DNA of 13,043 nucleotides from Paramecium sonneborni. Its lineage: Eukaryota > Ciliophora > Oligohymenophorea > Peniculida > Parameciidae. The stretch lies in contig CAJJDN010000076.1 of the NCBI GenBank assembly GCA_905182985.1, positions 53,662-66,704 on the forward strand, in the 5' to 3' direction. Made by a program: the position numbers and the translations under genes. The stretch's first letter is position 1. Each line of letters opens with the position of its first letter. The notes under the pieces are model-generated. The model was not told the origin of the DNA, ran no database searches, and saw only the letters and a program-made list of their open reading frames with translations. Below are positions 9,439-13,043 of the stretch, piece by piece.

Positions 9439-9889
9439 TAATTATCAGTCAAAATTCATAATATTGCATCTGTGCAAGAGATTAATATTATTATTATTAA
9501 ATTTTTGATTTGGCTTATTAATGATATTAAATACTATAAAAATATATGCAAGTTGTAATATTGAAGACATAGAGTTTTAGTTCAAACTAAAAATTGTTAG
9601 AAACTCTTTGAATTGATTCGCGTTTTGGAATTTTTATGAGGATTAAAACTTTCTATTTGAATTATACAATAAGGAATATTAAGTAGCTGAAATATAGCAG
9701 AATTTCAAACTAATCATAACTCTAAAGATTATTTTTCTCAGCTAATATTTTAATAATTTTATTTAAAATGTAAAATGATTCAAATGAATAATTAATAAAC
9801 TAATAGGAATATAAAGAGAACTAGCAACTAATCTAAGAATTATATTAAAATTGTTAGGTATATATAAAGTTAGATTTGCTAATTAGATT

Positions 9890-12730
9890 ATGTTTGGAGA
9901 GAATAAGATAGATGATGCCTTAAAATTGATAAATTAAGCTTTGACGCTCAATCCTTAAGAAACTAAGGCTTTAGTATTGAGAGGTTACTTATTTACATTA
10001 AAACTTCAGGGGAATTATATTTGAAAAAAAGAATGAATGATCAGGCAATTGAAGATTTAACAAAAGCTATTGAATTAGGAGCAACAAATGAAGAAACTTT
10101 TTACCATAGAGGTAATGTATAGTATAAAATTTAGCTACGGGATTTTATAAGAAAAATAAGTTTACGGAAGCTTTAAATGATTGCGAAAGATGTATTCAAA
10201 TTAATCCTAAATATGCTTTGGCTTACATGAGAATAGGTTAAAAAGATTTCTATAGTTAGGATGTGTGAAGAACTCAATTGGAAATAAAGATAATGCATTA
10301 CAATATTATAATAAAGCTATTGAAATTGATGATAAGTGTATTTTGGCATATTGTAACAGGGGTATCATAATATTATGATGAATAGGAATTTTATTTAAAA
10401 ATTAAGGAGAAAAAGACTAGGCGCTCTAAGATTATAACAAGGCTATTGAATTGGATTCATAAAATGCTAATGCATATATGCATAGAGGTTCCCAGATTTT
10501 TTAATTTAATAGGAAATTTTTTAGATGATATAGGAAAGGAAGAATAAGCACTTTTAGATTTTAATAGAGCAATAGAATTAGATCCTTATAATGCTTGCAT
10601 TTATAATAACAGAGGTGTGTAAAAATACTAAATAAAATAGGGTTTCTATATTCTAAGGTTGGTAAGACCGATTAAGCACTTCTAGATTTTAATAAGGCAA
10701 TTGAACTAGATCCTAATGATTCTAATTCTTATTACAATAGAGGTAATAATTATATTATTTTAATAGGATATCTTTTTGAAGATATTGGTAATGAACAATA
10801 AGCGCTCCTAGAATATAAAAAGGCAATTGATTTAGATCCAAATTATTCTAAAGCATATAATAATATAGGTATTTAAATTATCATAACAGTTAGGCCTTCT
10901 ATATTACAAATTCGGAAACAAAGACATGGCACTTATAAATTATAACAAGGCAATCGAATTAGATCCTCATGATGCTTATACTTATAATAACAGAGGTAAT
11001 ATAATATAAAATGGATAGGAATGTTATATTAGAATTTGGGAAATAAATTAGAGGCTCTTGTAGATTATAACAAAGCCATAGAATTAGATCCTAATATTGC
11101 TTAAATTTATAGTTCAAGAGGTAGAAAGGTTGTTATATATCATAGCATTATTGCATTAAAGTTTAAGAAATAAAGATTAAGCAATAATCGATCATAACAA
11201 GGCAATTGAATTGGATCCTAAAAATGCTAAAAATTATAATAACAGAGGTAATAGAAATTTTTATTAAATAGGAATATTATATTAAAGTATGAGGAAATTG
11301 GATCAAGCATTAAAAGATTATAATAAGGCGATTGAGTTGGACTCTAAAGATGCTAAAAATTTTAACAACAGAGGTAATATTAATTGTAATTGAAATAAGG
11401 AAATCTATATAAAGAAAATAACTAATATGACTAAGCTCTTGAAGATTTTCTTTAAGCACTTAAATTATAACCAGATAATCCTCTTATAATAGCCAATTTA
11501 GGTGATCTTTATTATTTTAGGTTAAATTATGATCTCTCATTGAATTATTATACACAAGCGTTTGCATTATTAGACTAAATCACTCCTGAAAAGCAAGAAA
11601 AATGGAATTTATCAGAGGCAAATATCAAATTTATAAAATAAAAGATTACTTTGTTAAAAGAAATTTAAACTGATATCAATATTTTAAGATAAGAATTTTT
11701 AACATTGCCAACTCAACTTGAATCAAAAAACTAAACTTTAGTTGATGTTAAAGATAAATTTAATCTTGTAGAAAGAAAATTAACAGTATAATTGATGACA
11801 TAAACAGATTCAGAATAGCCATAAGAAAAACAATAAGAGTTAGACTTATTATAATTAACTAAAGAAGATTTGAAATTGATTAAATAATAATTAATCCAAT
11901 TATAATAAACAGTCGCTTAATAGAACGAAAGAATAACTAATTTAGAAGATGATAATAAACAGTTGAAATAATAGGATGGATTTCAAATATAAGAATCTAT
12001 GAAATTACTTTAATTATCAGAAAATAAACATTAATTTATTTATTACAAAGCAATATTTTGGAAATTATATTATTACTTATAGGCAATGCAGCAAATCTCT
12101 TCAGAGTTATATTAAATTAATAGAGATGCTATGATTGAAAGTAATTCAGAAAAAGTCTTAGATATAGTACAGAAGGTTTTTAATGTTGGATCAAAGGTTG
12201 CAGAATTTATTCCAGTAGCAGGGGAGGTATTTAATGTTATAAATGATGCACTCGATTATGCAATCGAATCTAAAAAGGAAAATAAATTTAAGGTTAGACT
12301 GAATAAATTAAATAATATCTTAAAATGTTTTAATATCATAAGTCCTTCAGAATTAGAAAATGAAGTCAAAATAGCATCAATTTAACTTGCTAAGCAATAA
12401 TAAAAAGAACTTTGTTAATAAAATAATTAATAATTCAATTAATTTGTAGGTCAATTAAATAAAATAGAAAATAAATAGGATGAATAAAATAAATATTGGG
12501 AAAATGGAACAAATGATGCTTTAGTCATTTTAAAGTATTTAGAGGATAAATCATCTTCTATAATAGAAAATTCTGATAAAAAATTGAGAGATATTTTTGT
12601 TGATGTTGTGGAGATGAATAATAATCAATCAAATTAAACTTTAAAACAACAATAAGTAATGACAATTTAAAAAGTTTAAATCGTATCAAATCCTAATTCA
12701 TTATGTTCACGTATTTGCTTAATTTCATGA
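9890..12730 (+). CDS. TPR-array protein with coiled coil and helical C-terminal domain
   Basis: Thirteen exons (9890-9983, eleven of 102 nt, then 11400-12730) splice to 2,547 nt, about 848 residues ending at TGA 12728-12730, with no frame break. Residues 1-405 are TPRs of the form GxLYxxxGxxxxALxDYNKAIELDPxxAxxYNNRG. The last exon adds two more (GNLYKENNQYDQALEDF; ANLGDLYYFRLNYDLSL). A coiled coil rich in Leu, Gln and Lys follows at about 490-600, then a helical domain (about 620-760) with GSKVAEFIPVAGEVFNVI, then a Gln-rich tail. There is no signal peptide or membrane span, so it is probably an intracellular scaffold; partner unknown. Start uncertain: ATG 9890 is the first in frame after a TGA, but ATG 9775 with a 34-nt phase-0 intron (9853-9886) would add 27 residues (MIQMNNQQTNRNIKRTS...). 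Confidence 0.88.
9984..11399 (+). other. twelve phase-1 introns of 23-26 nt within the TPR array
   Basis: Introns are 9984-10009 (26 nt), 10112-10134 (23), 10237-10259 (23), 10362-10385 (24), 10488-10512 (25), 10615-10640 (26), 10743-10766 (24), 10869-10893 (25), 10996-11018 (23), 11121-11145 (25), 11248-11271 (24) and 11374-11399 (26). All start with GT, usually GTAAT. Ten end in TAG; the first ends in CAG and the last in AAG. Each splits the Gly codon after AGA (or AGG/ATA) at its first base. Three are 24 nt, so retention keeps the frame: 10362-10385 then carries in-frame TGA codons, while 10743-10766 and 11248-11271 carry none. Inferred from frame and repeat periodicity. Confidence 0.93.
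10010..11373 (+). repeat. eleven 102-nt exons, each one TPR
   Basis: Internal exons are 10010-10111, 10135-10236, 10260-10361, 10386-10487, 10513-10614, 10641-10742, 10767-10868, 10894-10995, 11019-11120, 11146-11247 and 11272-11373. Every one is exactly 102 nt, or 34 codons, the canonical TPR length. Each begins with the last two bases of the Gly codon and ends with its first base, so all are symmetric 1-1 exons. Typical content is NKxEALLDFNKAIELDPNDSxxYYNRG. The third repeat (FTEALNDCERCIQINP) is the most divergent. The genomic unit is 125-128 bp. Confidence 0.95.
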
Positions 12731-12806
12731 TACTAAATAAAATTTAAATTAATAAATTTAAACCAAACTTTAAAAATTAGTAATTTTAATTTCTTTATTT
12801 TCTTTA
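12731..12806. other. short intergenic spacer
   Basis: Seventy-six A+T-rich nucleotides between the TGA of the TPR gene and the next ATG. It must hold the 3' end of one transcript and the promoter of the next if the downstream frame is a gene. No motif is recognised. Confidence 0.4.
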
Positions 12807-13043
12807 ATGTTAAATCCATCTTGTTATGCTTTTGCCTTCTAAGGTTGTATAATTTTTGGCTAAAAATCAAATAAAACCAAAAGTTCTAATTTTATTTATA
12901 CAACTCCCTTAAATTCTTGTATTAAAACTATTTAAGGAGTCATAACAAAGATTATTCCAATAGAAAAATTTAAGTCTTCGCTATATCTCCAGATCAATAA
13001 TAAATTGTCATTATCTTAATTTGAAGGAGAAATGACAACTGTA
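12807..13043 (+). CDS. 5' part of a hypothetical gene, runs off the window
   Basis: An open frame starts at ATG 12807 (MLNPSCYAFAFQGCIIFG) and runs 79 codons to the window edge with no TGA. Codon use is mixed, with GCC, TCG, CTC and GGC present, as expected for coding sequence. The frame is also open upstream without an ATG and reads LVILISLFSLMLNPSCYA, which resembles a signal peptide, so the true start may lie in an earlier exon or the signal may be accidental. Later sequence includes NSCIKTIQGVITKIIP and NNKLSLSQFEGEMTTV. The family is not recognised. Confidence 0.5.

Larger units (their letters stand above)
8892..9774. other. long A+T-rich intergenic region
   Basis: About 880 nt between the cysteine-rich gene and the TPR gene, long for a compact Paramecium-type genome. 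It holds a weak minus-strand open frame (8934-9251, listed separately), an imperfect 26-nt tandem repeat (9387-9438) and a plus-strand piece near 9640-9735 that reads YEDQNFLFELYNKEYQ but is not bounded by convincing start or stop. Nothing else is recognised. Confidence 0.45.

Noticed and set aside
9541..9735. Plus-strand coding piece reading YEDQNFLFELYNKEYQVAE
   Set aside because: It is interrupted by TGA upstream, has no start, and does not connect to the TPR gene in frame.
12131..12385. A separate small protein of 84 residues
   Set aside because: It is in frame with, and part of, the last exon of the TPR gene, and appears isolated only because TAA and TAG were read as stops.
1..13043. 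Telomeric repeats, tRNA or rRNA genes, CRISPR arrays, bacterial promoters
   Set aside because: No C4A2/C3A3-type repeats, no cloverleaf or rRNA-like sequence, and no direct-repeat and spacer pattern was seen. The regular 126-bp spacing at 9984-11399 is explained by TPR exons and introns, not CRISPR.

Overview
The window reads as nuclear DNA of a Paramecium-like ciliate. It is very A+T-rich, its long reading frames are full of in-frame TAA and TAG that make sense only as glutamine, genes end at TGA, and coding stretches are interrupted by spliceosomal introns of 23-26 nt bounded by GT...AG. Under the standard code almost nothing is open, so every call below uses the ciliate code (TAA/TAG = Gln, TGA = stop). 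That intron size and this code together point to Paramecium. The species is not determined.

Layout. (1) 229-1551, minus strand: a broken gene I do not recognise, with one clean 25-nt intron, single-base frame breaks and an internal TGA. (2) 1740-2131, plus strand: a decayed fragment carrying one DUF4215-type module, apparently a truncated relative of the next gene. (3) 2421-8891, plus strand: a very large cysteine-rich membrane protein with a signal-like start, an ectodomain with furin/EGF-like Cys pairs, eleven DUF4215 modules (CGDGxxxxxEECDDGN...DGCxxC), a Cys-poor juxtamembrane segment and about seven membrane helices. It has two 25-nt introns and three or four one-base frame discontinuities. 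(4) 8892-9774: a long gap by Paramecium standards, with at most a weak minus-strand open frame and a small tandem repeat. (5) 9890-12730, plus strand: a TPR protein of about 848 residues whose TPRs are encoded by a striking series of exons, followed by a coiled coil and a helical C-terminal domain. (6) 12807-window end: the start of another plus-strand open frame.

The most remarkable structure is the TPR gene. Eleven consecutive internal exons are each exactly 102 nt (34 codons, one TPR). They are separated by twelve introns of 23-26 nt, all in phase 1 and all at the same glycine codon of the repeat. Exon and protein repeat coincide perfectly, so a unit could be gained, lost or skipped without a frame change. 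Two of these introns are multiples of three with no in-frame TGA, so their retention would add eight residues instead of a stop.

The genes do not form an evident pathway. The cysteine-rich protein is probably a cell-surface protein and the TPR protein an intracellular scaffold. Single-base frame breaks in both the minus-strand gene and the cysteine-rich gene could mean gene decay or consensus errors in A/T runs. The sequence alone cannot separate these. The TPR gene shows no such break.
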